DNA of 64,000 nucleotides from Kitasatospora sp. NBC_01246 (GCF_036226505.1 NZ_CP108484.1:4030001-4094000); one strand, 5' to 3'; counted from the stretch's first letter, positions 1-9,342 are shown. A program made the numbers and translations. The notes: a model not told the origin generated them from the sequence alone.

Positions 1-1
1 C

Positions 2-88
2 TTCGACCGCTTCGGGCTCACGGTGACCCCGTCCGGCCACACCGTGTGGCTGGACGCGCCGGACAACCCGGTGCCGCTCGGCCCGTGA
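2..88 (+). CDS. C-terminal end of an unidentified protein (partial)
   Basis: The window opens inside a gene read rightward. The frame starting at base 2 gives 28 codons ending in Pro-Leu-Gly-Pro and TGA at 86-88, with G or C at nearly every third position. The fragment is too short to name a family. It ends 39 bases before the convergent monooxygenase gene. Confidence concerns the reading frame only, not function. Confidence 0.6.
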   Translation, partial: FDRFGLTVTPSGHTVWLDAPDNPVPLGP

Positions 89-127
89 CCCCGACCGGCA
101 GCCGTGCGGGGGGTGTCGGCCCCGCGC

Positions 128-1504
128 TCAGCCCGCTATGAGCGCGTCCCACTGGTCGCGGGTCGGGCCGTCGTGTTCCGGCTCGAAGTCGGGGTGGGCG
201 GCCAGCCAGGCGGTGACGTGGCGGTCCACCTCCTCGGTGGCGTAGGCCTCGTCCGGTCGCGAGACCAGGTGCCGCACCTTGGCGCGGGCCCGCATGACGA
301 CCGGGTCCTCGAAGGCGCAGGTGGCCACGGCCGCCGCGCGCCGCTCCGGGGGCGGCGCGCTCTCGGCGAGCCGCTGCTCGTTGGCGCGGTCGGACGCCAC
401 CTGCGCGTCGAACCACGGGCGGAGGGCCTCCACCGTCCACGCGTGGTAGCCGGCGGGGTCCGCGACGACCTCGTCGACGTGTCCGGCGAGGTACCGGGCG
501 GCACGCAGGCCCAGGGACACCCCGTGGCCCGAGGTGGGGTTGGTGTGAATGAGGCTGTCCCCCGCGTTGACCAGACCCGTGACGACCGGTCCCTCCGCGT
601 CGGCGAGCGCCGTCCAGCGGTTGTCCAGGCCGGCCATCGCCAGCACGGCCGACTGCGGCTCGGCGTCCAGGTCGAGCCAGGCGGCGCAGGCGGGGAAGCG
701 GCGCGCCACGGCCTCGAACACCTCGGGGTCGGTGAGCGCGCCCCGGGTCGGATCCGCCGTGGAGAGCAGCAGGTTCACCGCGAAGGTGTCGTTGTCGGAG
801 GGGAAGACCCCGGCCAGCGCGAACGACGCGGCCGAGCCGGTCTTGACCCCTCGCCCCGGGTCGCGCGGGCCGTCCGCCCGCAGGCGGTACCAGCGGCACA
901 GGTAGGCGATCCCGGTGCGGTGGCTCTCGACCACCGGCGGCCGGCAGCCCGCCTCCACCAGCCAGGCGGGCACCGGCGAGCGCCGGCCGGCCGCATCGAC
1001 GACGAGGTCCGCCCCGAAGGTCTCCGCGCCGACCCGCACGCCGGTGACCCGGACGGGCCGCCCCTCCCCGACGGCGAGGCCGCTCACCCGGCGCCCCCGC
1101 CGCACCTCCACGGTGGCCTCCCGCCGCACGGCCGCGGTCAGGGCGGCCTCCAGCACGATCCGGCGGGTGCGCAGGGTCACCAGGTCCTCGTCACCGTCCC
1201 GGTGCGGCGGGTGCTCGTCGAACCAGTCGAAATCGTGGAACTCCCGGGCCCCGCGCGCCAACAGGTCCTCGTAGACGTCGGGCGCCTCGGCCCGCAGCAC
1301 GGTGCGCACCGGTGCGAGCAGCGAGTGCGGCTGGACGGCCTGCGGGACCCGCGGCCTGCCCCACCCGAAGAAGTCCTGCTCCAGGTCCGCGCCGGCCTCC
1401 CGCGCGTCCTGCTCGTACAAGGTGACCGTGTGACCCCGCCGACCCAGCATCAGCGCCGTCCCCAGCCCGCTGATGCCTCCACCGATCACTGCAACCCGCG
1501 CCAC
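128..1504 (-). CDS. FAD-dependent monooxygenase/oxidoreductase
   Basis: A 458-residue flavoprotein. The N-terminus has the dinucleotide-binding motif Gly-Gly-Gly-Ile-Ser-Gly (residues 8-13), followed by an acidic residue at the end of strand 2 (LYEQD). A C-terminal segment VNAGDSLIHTNP matches the second FAD-binding GD motif of group A flavin hydroxylases. This fold oxidises small organic substrates with NAD(P)H and O2; the substrate cannot be read here. I chose the GTG at 1504 because AAGGGGAG lies just upstream and the FAD motif begins directly after it. An ATG at 1585 would add 27 residues with no family resemblance. It stands alone, convergent with the partial gene on its left and downstream of the kinase gene on the same strand. 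Confidence 0.85.
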   Translation of the reverse strand: MARVAVIGGGISGLGTALMLGRRGHTVTLYEQDAREAGADLEQDFFGWGRPRVPQAVQPHSLLAPVRTVLRAEAPDVYEDLLARGAREFHDFDWFDEHPPHRDGDEDLVTLRTRRIVLEAALTAAVRREATVEVRRGRRVSGLAVGEGRPVRVTGVRVGAETFGADLVVDAAGRRSPVPAWLVEAGCRPPVVESHRTGIAYLCRWYRLRADGPRDPGRGVKTGSAASFALAGVFPSDNDTFAVNLLLSTADPTRGALTDPEVFEAVARRFPACAAWLDLDAEPQSAVLAMAGLDNRWTALADAEGPVVTGLVNAGDSLIHTNPTSGHGVSLGLRAARYLAGHVDEVVADPAGYHAWTVEALRPWFDAQVASDRANEQRLAESAPPPERRAAAVATCAFEDPVVMRARAKVRHLVSRPDEAYATEEVDRHVTAWLAAHPDFEPEHDGPTRDQWDALIAG

Positions 1505-1632
1505 TGAGCTCCCCTTCGCGTCGTGTTGCGAAGCGAGCCTACTTCTCGACGATCTTCGATCGAGCACCGGCGCCGGCTTCGGCACCGGCTTCGGCGGTCA
1601 CGGCGCGGACGCGGGGCTCCCCGGTCACCGGA

Positions 1633-3150
1633 TCAGTCGCTCTGGTCGTGGTCGGCGGAGGCGTTGAGGGAGGTGATCAACGTGCTGAGGCGGGAGTTCC
1701 AGTTCTGGGCCGTCTGCCCGTCGATCGCGTGCTTCTTGGCGATGTCCCGGACTGTTTTCTGGGCATTCTTCAGCTCCTGCGCGGCGTCCTCCTCCTTGCC
1801 CTGGTTGAGGCGCGCGGCGGCGCCGTCGAGGGTGTGCAACAGGTCGAGCTGGCGGTCGCGCTCCTTGGTCATCTGGGTTTGCGCCACCGCCCCGCGAAGG
1901 GCGTTGAGCTGGACGGCCGGGGCCTGGCCGCGCGGCGGGGTAGTGGCGGCGCTGGGCGTGGCCGACGGGGTCGGGAGCGCCGTCGGGGTGGTGGGCGCGG
2001 CCGTGGTCGGCGTGGGCGTCGCGGCGGCCGAGACCGACCGGGTCGGCTTGGGCGGCGGCGCGGCGGTGGGCGTGGCCGGGTCGTCGAAGGCGGTGATCGC
2101 GAGCATCGCGGCGCCCGCGACCCCCACCAGGCCCAGCGCGCCGAACAGCAGCGGCTTGCGGCGGCTCTCCCGGACGGGCCCCTCGCCGTCCGGCACGGGG
2201 GCCATCGCCGGCACGGGCGCCATCACCGAGGTCGCGGCGGGCGCGGGCCGGAACGGGACCGGCGGCAGCAACTGGGTGGCCTGACCGGCCGCACCGGTGG
2301 CGAGCAGCTCACTGGTCGGGTCCGAGAAGGCCAGCCCCGGAATCGTCGCCAGCAGCTCGGCGCGCGCGGCCGCGCCGGTGCCGGGCCGGTCGGCCGGGTC
2401 CTTGGCGAGCAGGCGCAGCACCGCCGCGTCCAGTGCCGGCGGCACCCCGGCCCGCCGCGCGGACGGCGGCAGCGGCTGCTCGGTGACGTGCTTGAACGCG
2501 ATCGCCACCGGCGTCTCGGCGGTGAACGGCGGTGCGCCGGTGAGCATCTCGGTCAGCACGCAGCCGACCGCGTACAGGTCGGTGCGCCCGTCCAGCTCGG
2601 CGGCGGTGGCCTGCTCGGGCGACAGGTAGGCGGCCGTGCCGAGCACCATCGCCGCCTGGGTGAGGTTGCTGGACGACCCGGCCCGGGCGATGCCGAAGTC
2701 GACGACCTTCACCCCGCCGTCGTTGGTGATCATGATGTTGCCGGGCTTGATGTCCCGGTGCACCAGGCCCGCGCCGTGCGCGACCTCCAGCGCCTCGCAG
2801 ACCGCCGCCGCGATGCCGACCGCCCGTTCCACCGGGAGCCCGGGCTGCTGGGCGAGCAGGGTGGCCAGCGAGAGGCCGTGCACCAGCTCCATGACGATGT
2901 ACGGCGAGCCCTGGTCCACGCCGGAGTCGAAGACCATGACGATCCGCGGGTGCACCAGCATCGCCGCGTGCTGCGCCTCGCGGCTGAACCGCTCGGCGAA
3001 GCGCGGGTCGTCGGCGAGGCCTCCGTTGAGGACCTTGACGGCCACCTGACGGCCCAGCACGTGGTCCACGCCCCGCCAGACGGTGGCCATCCCGCCGACG
3101 CCGAGTATCTCGACGAGTTCGTACCGTCCGTTAAGCGCCCGTCCGATCAC
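1633..3150 (-). CDS. Membrane Ser/Thr protein kinase (Hanks type)
   Basis: A 505-residue eukaryotic-type kinase. The catalytic domain (about 10-275) has the glycine loop GVGGMATV, Lys39 in VAVKV, catalytic loop HRDIKPGN (131-138), and DFG at 151-153, so every key residue is present and it should be active. A Pro-rich juxtamembrane stretch is followed by one membrane helix (about 333-354). A Thr/Ala/Pro-rich linker and a roughly 95-residue helical domain lie outside the cell. There are no PASTA repeats, so the sensor part is of another kind. The C-terminal domain (Lys/Glu-rich helices) could bind a polyanion or cell-wall ligand, which is inference. It is transcribed alone; an inverted repeat lies 47 bases upstream of the start. 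Confidence 0.9.
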   Translation of the reverse strand: MIGRALNGRYELVEILGVGGMATVWRGVDHVLGRQVAVKVLNGGLADDPRFAERFSREAQHAAMLVHPRIVMVFDSGVDQGSPYIVMELVHGLSLATLLAQQPGLPVERAVGIAAAVCEALEVAHGAGLVHRDIKPGNIMITNDGGVKVVDFGIARAGSSSNLTQAAMVLGTAAYLSPEQATAAELDGRTDLYAVGCVLTEMLTGAPPFTAETPVAIAFKHVTEQPLPPSARRAGVPPALDAAVLRLLAKDPADRPGTGAAARAELLATIPGLAFSDPTSELLATGAAGQATQLLPPVPFRPAPAATSVMAPVPAMAPVPDGEGPVRESRRKPLLFGALGLVGVAGAAMLAITAFDDPATPTAAPPPKPTRSVSAAATPTPTTAAPTTPTALPTPSATPSAATTPPRGQAPAVQLNALRGAVAQTQMTKERDRQLDLLHTLDGAAARLNQGKEEDAAQELKNAQKTVRDIAKKHAIDGQTAQNWNSRLSTLITSLNASADHDQSD

Positions 3151-3196
3151 CTGGAACCGCTCCCCTCACGTGCCCTGCCCGGGGCCCCGGACCGCC

Positions 3197-3214
3197 TCGT
3201 GCACGTGTGCACGA
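3197..3214. promoter_or_regulatory. Inverted repeat upstream of the kinase gene
   Basis: TCGTGCACGTGTGCACGA consists of two 8-base arms that are exact reverse complements around a GT centre. It lies 47 bases upstream of the kinase ATG, where a repressor or activator dimer would bind. No terminator-like T run follows. The regulator is not identifiable from the sequence. Confidence 0.4.
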
Positions 3215-3226
3215 TAGCCCCCGGCG

Positions 3227-3430
3227 TCAACGTGCCCGGGCGGAGCGTGCATCGGGCTCCCGTAGCCCGGGGCGTCGTACCCCGGGGGCCAGGTACCCCG
3301 GGGCCTGGTACCCGGAAGGCTGGTGGCCCGGGGCGGCGGTGGTCTCGGCGGCCTGCCGGGAAGGGGTGGCGGCCGGGGAACCGGGCAGCGGTTCCCCGGC
3401 CGCCGGCTCGTGGTCGTACAAGGTGACGGT
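3227..3430 (-). other. Possible coding remnant with a Tyr-Gln-Ala-Pro-Gly repeat in the space before the kinase
   Basis: The 589-base space 3151-3739 holds no convincing complete gene. One minus-strand stretch does look like coding sequence: from about 3430 down to a TGA at 3227 the frame reads LDPTVTVTLYDHEPAAGEP and then a repeat PSGYQAPGYLAPG, with about 90% G/C at third positions until the last 20 codons. No start with a ribosome binding site is visible, and upstream the coding signal shifts frame. The repeat comes from four imperfect 15-base units around 3278-3335, each centred on a KpnI-like GGTACC core. It could be the 3' end of a decayed gene or chance. From 3431 to 3739 I see nothing definite. 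Confidence 0.25.
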
Positions 3431-3739
3431 CACGGTCGGGTCCAGGTCTGGTCTCGCGGAGTGCAGGTGCGCTGGGTGCGCCCTGCGGCCCGCCCGACTG
3501 CGGGGCGGGCGGGCCGTGGGGTGCGCCCTGGCCGGGCCGGCGGCGCGTCCGGGGTGCGCCGTCCGGTCCGGCCGGAGCCGGCCGGGTGGACGGTTGGCAC
3601 GGGGGAGCCGACCGGCCACCCGGGGTCTGCGGGTGGTGAGGTTGGAGCGGTCCTGCGGTCCTGCGGTGGAGCGGTGGAGCGGTCCGGATGAGCGACGGGC
3701 CCGGGGGGTTTCGCCCGCCGCCCATCCGGAGTTCTGGGG

Positions 3740-4798
3740 TTACCTCCCCGGAGGGGAGTCGGCGGACTGCCCGGAGCGGTCGGGCTTCGGCAGGACGCCG
3801 GGAAGCGTCGGCACCGCGGTCGGCAGCGGGCCGGGCCCGCTCCCGCCGCCACCGGAGCCGTTCTTCCCGTCGGCGGTCTTGCCGTCGTCCTTCTTTCCGC
3901 CGTCGCGGCCGCCGCCGTCGGTGCTGCCGGGGCGGGACGGGGACGGGACGGCCTGACGGTCGTCGTCGTCCTTGTGCCGCAGGACCTCCCCGCAGTACTC
4001 GTCCACCTTGTCCGGACCGCCGGCCGCCGCGACCAGCGCGGCGAACTGCGGATCCGTGACCAGCGGGCGTGGGTGCCCGCCCTTGCCCTTCCGGTCGGTG
4101 TAGCCCTGGCAGAGCGCCACCAGCGCGGCCCTGGCCTGCTGGCCCCTGGTCTCCGTGGAGGCCGAGGGCGAGACGCCCGGCGACGGCGGCTTCGCCGCAC
4201 CGGTGGACGGACCGGCGGTGGACGTCCCGGCGGACGGCCCGACGGTGGACGGTCCGGTGGTGGACGGTCCGGTGGTGGACGGCCCGGTGGAGGGCCGGCG
4301 CGTGGACGAACCGCTGTCCGCGGCGGACGAGGCGACCGGGGCGGAGGAGGCCGTGGCGGGCGCCAGCAGCGAAGGCCTCGGCTCCTCGGAACCGCCGCCG
4401 AGCGCTGACGGAAGGTTGCCCGTCCCGGCCGCGACCGCCACACCGCCGAGCGCAGTGGCTCCGAGCACGACGGCAACAGCCTTCGTGCTGAAGGCCCTGG
4501 CCAGCGCGGCGGTTGCCATCGATCGTCTCCGGACGGGTGCGGATGGAGCGGGAACAGCGGGGACGGGCGCGAGACGGGCCTCCCGGAACGCGGCCAGGGC
4601 GGCCTCCTCACCGGCCAGCTCATCCGCCACCGCTGGGGCGGCGGCGGCGGCCAACACGTGGGCAACCCCCGTACGCCCGGTACTGGCATCCGGTCCGGTG
4701 AGCGAGGCGTCCTGCCCGGCCGACGGGCCGCCCACGGCACCGCCGAGCAACTGCTCGGCCGTGTCACGGTCGATCCGACGGGATCGGTTGGTGCTCAT
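3740..4798 (-). CDS. Single-pass membrane protein, probable anti-sigma factor partner of the ECF sigma factor
   Basis: A 352-residue protein whose ATG overlaps the sigma-factor stop (ATGA, 4795-4798), which means translational coupling. The first 140 residues are probably cytoplasmic. A membrane helix around 145-170 (AVAVVLGATALGGVAVAAG) follows, then a long Pro/Ser/Thr region with tandem Gly-Pro-Ser-Thr-Thr units. The latter are encoded by 18-base direct repeats around 4207-4290. A small outer domain carries two cysteines, and the tail is Asp/Lys/Gly-rich. No HxxxCxxC zinc motif is present, so it is not a classical ZAS anti-sigma factor. Position and topology still support an anti-sigma or signal-transducing role. 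That function is inferred from context. Confidence 0.6.
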   Translation of the reverse strand: MSTNRSRRIDRDTAEQLLGGAVGGPSAGQDASLTGPDASTGRTGVAHVLAAAAAPAVADELAGEEAALAAFREARLAPVPAVPAPSAPVRRRSMATAALARAFSTKAVAVVLGATALGGVAVAAGTGNLPSALGGGSEEPRPSLLAPATASSAPVASSAADSGSSTRRPSTGPSTTGPSTTGPSTVGPSAGTSTAGPSTGAAKPPSPGVSPSASTETRGQQARAALVALCQGYTDRKGKGGHPRPLVTDPQFAALVAAAGGPDKVDEYCGEVLRHKDDDDRQAVPSPSRPGSTDGGGRDGGKKDDGKTADGKNGSGGGGSGPGPLPTAVPTLPGVLPKPDRSGQSADSPPGR

Positions 4799-5709
4799 CT
4801 CATGTCCTTCAGCGTCGCGGCCCTGCGTTCTGTCACACCCTGCGGAGGAACTCTTTTCCTGCCGTCCTCCGCGCTCTGTCCGACGCCTCTTCCGGCACCC
4901 CCCGCCCCGGCCGGTCCGGCAGGCCCTGCCGTTGGCCGGGCCGGCTGCCCGGACGGCCCGGTCGCCGGCCGGTGCGCCGGAATTCCCACACCCGCCGCGA
5001 GGGGCTGCTCCAGCAGCTTGGCCAGCCGCTTCAGCCCCCGGTGCGCGGCCATCCGGACGCTGCCGGACTTCTTGCCGAGCACCCGGGCGGCGCTCTCCGC
5101 GTCCAGCTCCATCACCACCCGCAGCAGCACCGCCTCGGCCTGGTCACGCGGCAGCCGGGAGATCAGGGCCAGCGCGTCCGCCGTGCCGACGGCGGCCAGC
5201 GCCGCCCCCGCTGTGTCGTCCCCGGCGGCCAGCTCGGCCAGGTACTCGAAGGGCAGGTCGGCGACCGGGCGGCGACGGCGGGCGCGCAGGTGGTCCAGCG
5301 CGCGGTTGCGGGCGATGGTGGCGGCCCAGCCGCGGAACCCGTCCCCGTCGCCGGAGAAGGTCCGCAGGTCGCGGGCGATCTGCAGCCAGGCCTCGGAGGC
5401 GATGTCCTCGGCGTCCTGCGCGTCCTCGGGCCGGCCGCCGACGAGCACCCGGAGGTAGCGGAGCAGGCCCGGCTGGACGCTCCGGAACAGCAGCCGGAAC
5501 GCCTCCTCGTCCCCGTCCTGCGCCGCCCGCACGGCCTCGGACAGGTCGACGGCGGTGCCCGGCCCGGCGGGCGGGACCGCGGGCGGCCCCACGGACGCGG
5601 TGGACGGCGGGCCGGGCGGGGGGCCGCCGGACACCGGTGCCGGTCCGGACCGGCCGACGGGGTTGTCGGTGCCCGCTCCGGGGCGCTCTGCACTCTGCAC
5701 CCGCCACAT
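4795..5709 (-). CDS. ECF-family RNA polymerase sigma factor
   Basis: A 304-residue group 4 sigma factor. A Pro/Gly-rich N-terminal extension of about 55 residues precedes region 2 (RAAQDGDEEAFRLLFRSVQP to FRGWAATIARNRALDHLRAR), which binds the -10 element and core RNA polymerase. Region 4 (LISRLPRDQAEAVLLRVVME with a helix-turn-helix ending at RMAAHRGLKRL) binds the -35 element. A Pro/Ala/Gly-rich tail follows. The stop codon overlaps the ATG of the membrane partner downstream, so the pair should be co-expressed and post-translationally linked. Two adjacent ATGs (5712 and 5709) lack a good ribosome binding site. The true start may be internal, since the extension is unusually long for the family. 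Confidence 0.85.
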   Translation of the reverse strand: MWRVQSAERPGAGTDNPVGRSGPAPVSGGPPPGPPSTASVGPPAVPPAGPGTAVDLSEAVRAAQDGDEEAFRLLFRSVQPGLLRYLRVLVGGRPEDAQDAEDIASEAWLQIARDLRTFSGDGDGFRGWAATIARNRALDHLRARRRRPVADLPFEYLAELAAGDDTAGAALAAVGTADALALISRLPRDQAEAVLLRVVMELDAESAARVLGKKSGSVRMAAHRGLKRLAKLLEQPLAAGVGIPAHRPATGPSGQPARPTAGPAGPAGAGGAGRGVGQSAEDGRKRVPPQGVTERRAATLKDMR

Positions 5710-5756
5710 CATGCGCCATTCGCGCCGCCCGTCCGACCCGCCCGGCCCTCCACGAC

Positions 5757-6331
5757 GTGCTCCCGCGCTCCCGCTCCCCCCGCTCGCGGGCCACCGTCTA
5801 CGCCGCCCCTGCCCTCCGGCACGCCCCGGCGGAGACCGGCATCGAGACCTGGCGGGCCCGGATCGGCGAGGTGCTGCCGGTCGGCGAGGACGTCTGGTGG
5901 GAGGTGCGGCAGGGACCGCGCCGGCGGGTCGCGCTGGACGACTCGATCGCCGCCGTCGACCACTACGGCCTGCCCGATCTGCGGCGCCGGGCCGAGCGGG
6001 ACCGCACCGGCACCGGCGAGACCTGTCTCTGGACACCGCCCGGGCTGAAGCAGGTCAACGCCGTCCTGCCGGCCGCCTCGGTGGCGCGGATCCAGCGCGC
6101 CGAGCTGGTCGACGAGGAGCTCGTCCTGACCGGCGCGTGGACCGGGGCGGACACCGTCGCGTGGTCCGGGGCGGACACGGTCGCGCGGACCGGGGCGGAC
6201 GCGGTCGCGCGGACCGTCCTCCAGGGCGTCGCCCGCGGGTTCCTCTCCGTCGGGGACGAGCGCTTCCGCACGGTGCGCTGCGTGGACACCCCCGGCCGAC
6301 CGCTCTGGCACATCGCCCGCCCACCGGCTGA
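5757..6331 (+). CDS. Hypothetical protein with a missing in-frame stop codon
   Basis: From a GTG at 5757 the frame has a strong coding signal: G/C at almost every third position, and protein-like sequence such as VGEDVWWEVRQGPRRRVALDD and AVDHYGLPDLRRRAERD. I do not recognise the family. After RPLWHIARPP (about 6320) the third-position bias collapses, yet the frame meets no stop and runs on through the next gene's ribosome binding site into that gene. In the +2 frame a TGA lies at 6329-6331, exactly where the protein should end, so a one-base indel near 6310-6325 is the simplest explanation. It is divergent from the sigma factor, with starts 48 bases apart. Confidence 0.5.
6138..6209 (+). repeat. 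Three 24-base tandem repeats inside the hypothetical gene
   Basis: Three in-frame copies of a 24-base unit (6138-6161, 6162-6185, 6186-6209) encode Trp/Arg-Thr/Ser-Gly-Ala-Asp-Thr/Ala-Val-Ala. A partial fourth copy follows. The copy number keeps the frame, so length variation would be tolerated. Confidence 0.75.
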
Positions 6332-6491
6332 ACGCGCAGGTCAACGGCGCTGTCATGGTGCGCGTCGTGACAACTGTCATGCGGATCCCGCAACGGACGA
6401 CACTGCTCTGACGCAGGGTCGGCTCGGGAGACTGGAGGCACGACGCGGGCACCGGCCCGCAGGCCGAGCACCAGTCAGGGGAGAGCCCACC

Positions 6492-7220
<729 letters not shown>

Positions 7221-7406
7221 ACCACCAACCGCCGCGCACCGCAAGCACGTTGACCTCCATGATCCACCGCACCCGCACCACCCGTCCGACCCGCTCCACC
7301 CCGCCCGCCCCCGACGGCCTGCCGCACGGCAGAGGAACCATCGGGACGGCTCCGGAGTCCATATAACGAGGGGGTAACGGACCCCCGGCGAGGAACGGGG
7401 ATCCTG

Positions 7407-8162
7407 ATGAGCCGGACGCACGCGCTGACCACCACCGAGGACCGCACGCTCGACTGGGACGGTTGCCTCAACGTCCGCGACCTCGGCGGCCTGCGCACCG
7501 GCGACGGCACCCGCACCGCCCACCGCGCGATCGTCCGGGCCGACAACCTCGACCGCCTCACCGCCGAGGGCTGGGACACCCTGCTCGACCACGGCATACG
7601 CACCGTCGTCGACCTGCGCAACATCGAGGAGTACCGCCCGCTCCTCCCGCTCCCCGAGGACGTCCAGCTGGTCCGCGTCCCACTGGACGAACTCGCCGGC
7701 CCCGCCTGGTGGGAGCGGTACGGACGACTGGACGGCACCCCGCTCGCCCTCCGCCCCTACCTCGACCACTGCCCGCGCGCCGCCGCCGAACTGGTCGCCA
7801 CCGTGGCGGGCGCCCGGCCCGGCGGGCTGGTCGTGCACTGCGGCGCCGGTCGTGACCGCACCGGCCTCGCCGCCCTGCTGCTGCTCGCCCTCGCGGGCGT
7901 CGAGCCGTCCGAGATCGTCGCCGACTACCTGCTCAGCGCGGCCAACGTCCGCCCGCTGTACGGCATGCTCGGCCTGCCGGACCAGTACCGCCGGATCGAC
8001 ACGGTGCTCGCCGAGGCCGGCACCACCGCCGAGGCCGCCCTCCACGCCACCCTGGAGGGCTTCGACCCGGCCGGCTACCTGCTGGCCGCCGGCGTCGACC
8101 CGGCGGACCTCGCCGCCGTCCGCTCCCGCCTGCTGGACTCCCGCCCCGACCACACGATCTGA
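7407..8162 (+). CDS. Tyrosine-protein phosphatase (dual-specificity-like fold)
   Basis: A 251-residue cytosolic phosphatase. The signature HCxxGxxRT appears as VVHCGAGRDRTG at about residues 144-155; Cys is the nucleophile and Arg binds phosphate. The N-terminal LNVRDLGGLRTGDG and TVVDLRNIEEY are typical of the bacterial Tyr phosphatases of the MptpB/YwlE-distant group (TIGR/Pfam Y_phosphatase3). Some members also act on phosphoinositides. The ATG is preceded by GAGGAACGGGG. The 186 bases upstream include TATAACGAGGGGGTAACGG, possibly a leader. It converges with the GNAT gene, with 25 bases between. Confidence 0.88.
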   Translation: MSRTHALTTTEDRTLDWDGCLNVRDLGGLRTGDGTRTAHRAIVRADNLDRLTAEGWDTLLDHGIRTVVDLRNIEEYRPLLPLPEDVQLVRVPLDELAGPAWWERYGRLDGTPLALRPYLDHCPRAAAELVATVAGARPGGLVVHCGAGRDRTGLAALLLLALAGVEPSEIVADYLLSAANVRPLYGMLGLPDQYRRIDTVLAEAGTTAEAALHATLEGFDPAGYLLAAGVDPADLAAVRSRLLDSRPDHTI

Positions 8163-8187
8163 CGCTCCGTCCGCTACGTCAGCTCCG

Positions 8188-8760
8188 CTACCAGAGCCGG
8201 TCGATCTCACCCGGGTGGAGGGCGATCCGACTGCCCGGGAAATCCGCCCGGTGCCGGCGGGCGCGCTCCGTGAAGAAGCCCGCCATGGTCACCTTGTCGA
8301 AGCCCTCCCGGTCGCTGGGGAACGGCAGTTCGGGCGTCCCGCCGACCAGCACCGCGCCCGGCAGCAACTCCCAGCCGGCCCCTTCGTAGAAGTGCCGGAG
8401 CACCCGGTCGCAGGTGAAGAGCCCGAGGTCCGCGCCGCCCTCCTCGACGAGGGCGCGGGCGGCCGCGACCAGCCGGCGCCCGTACCCGCGGCCGCGCTCC
8501 ACCCGGTCGGTGACCACGGCGCTCAGCCCGCACGCCGCGTACGTCCGCCCGGCGTGCTCCAGCCGCTTGGAGAGCACGTCGAGCGCGGCGACCACCCGGC
8601 CGCCGTCCAGCAGCAGCATCGACACCGGGCGCAGCGCCGGGTCGTGCACCGGAGCGGTGGACGGCGCCGGCGGCCCTGGCCAGGCCTGCTCCTGCAACCC
8701 GGCCACCTGGAGCTTGAGTTCGTCCGGCACGGCGGTCTCCGGAAGCGTGACTATGCGCAT
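8188..8760 (-). CDS. GNAT-family N-acetyltransferase
   Basis: A 190-residue acetyltransferase. The acetyl-CoA binding motif A is visible as LSAVVTDRVERGRGYGRRLVAAA (Arg/Gln-x-x-Gly-x-Gly type, RGRGYG). It is followed by motif B around LGLFTCDRVLRHFYEGAGWE, where Tyr is the usual general acid position. The substrate is not evident. The start codon is 47 bases from the GTG of the second, divergent acetyltransferase gene, so both promoters must overlap within this tiny space and may be coregulated. Confidence 0.85.
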   Translation of the reverse strand: MRIVTLPETAVPDELKLQVAGLQEQAWPGPPAPSTAPVHDPALRPVSMLLLDGGRVVAALDVLSKRLEHAGRTYAACGLSAVVTDRVERGRGYGRRLVAAARALVEEGGADLGLFTCDRVLRHFYEGAGWELLPGAVLVGGTPELPFPSDREGFDKVTMAGFFTERARRHRADFPGSRIALHPGEIDRLW

Positions 8761-8807
8761 GCCCCTCCCAGGGTCGTCGCCGCCGTCCGCTCTGGCAGAC
8801 TCCGGGC

Positions 8808-9254
8808 GTGATCCTCCGAACCGCGACCCGCCAGGACCTGCCCGCCGTCATCGCGCTGCTCACCGACGAGGACGGGGTGACCGACCCCGCCACCGTGCAG
8901 GTCGACGAAGCCTACGCCCGCGCGTTCGCCGCGGTGGACATGGACGCCCGCAACGAGTTGCTGGTGCTCGACGAGGGCGACGGGACGGTGCTCGGCTGCC
9001 TCCAGCTCACCTACATCCCCGGTCTCGGCCGACGCGGCGAGGAGCGCGCCCTGATCGAGGCCGTCCGGGTGCGCGCGGACCGCCGGGGCGGCGGCCTCGG
9101 GCGGGACCTGCTGACCCGGGCCGTCGAGCGGGCGCGCGGGCGCGGCTGCACGCTGGTCCAGCTCACCAGCCACAAGCGCCGCACCGAGGCGCACCGCTTC
9201 TACGCCTCACTGGGCTTCGCGCGCAGCCACGACGGGTTCAAGCTGTCCCTCTGA
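8808..9254 (+). CDS. GNAT-family N-acetyltransferase
   Basis: A 148-residue single-domain acetyltransferase. It shows a typical N-terminus (ILRTATRQDLPAVIALL), motif A VRVRADRRGGGLGRDLL with RGGGLG for CoA pyrophosphate, and motif B HKRRTEAHRFYASLGF containing the conserved Tyr. The pattern HRFYASLGF is common in aminoglycoside- and small-molecule-acetylating GNATs; the substrate is unknown. GTG start, placed where the family begins. It is divergent from the 8188-8760 acetyltransferase and not closely similar to it in sequence. A large minisatellite follows its stop codon. Confidence 0.85.
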   Translation: MILRTATRQDLPAVIALLTDEDGVTDPATVQVDEAYARAFAAVDMDARNELLVLDEGDGTVLGCLQLTYIPGLGRRGEERALIEAVRVRADRRGGGLGRDLLTRAVERARGRGCTLVQLTSHKRRTEAHRFYASLGFARSHDGFKLSL

Positions 9255-9288
9255 ACGCACGGGGTGGGCGGGGCGGGCAGGGGCGGGC

Positions 9289-9340
9289 GGGCCGCGGGTG
9301 CGGGCCGCGGGTGCGGGCCGCGGGTGCGGGCCGCGGGTGC
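9289..9340. repeat. 13-base minisatellite, 4 copies
   Basis: Four exact tandem copies of GGGCCGCGGGTGC (9289-9301, 9302-9314, 9315-9327, 9328-9340) lie directly after the acetyltransferase gene. They adjoin a second array with a different unit. Confidence 0.9.
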
Positions 9341-9342
9341 GG

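Noticed and set aside
3207..3956. A plus-strand gene between the kinase and anti-sigma genes
   Set aside because: Low-complexity Arg/Gly/Pro translation, no ribosome binding site, and overlap with the anti-sigma gene.
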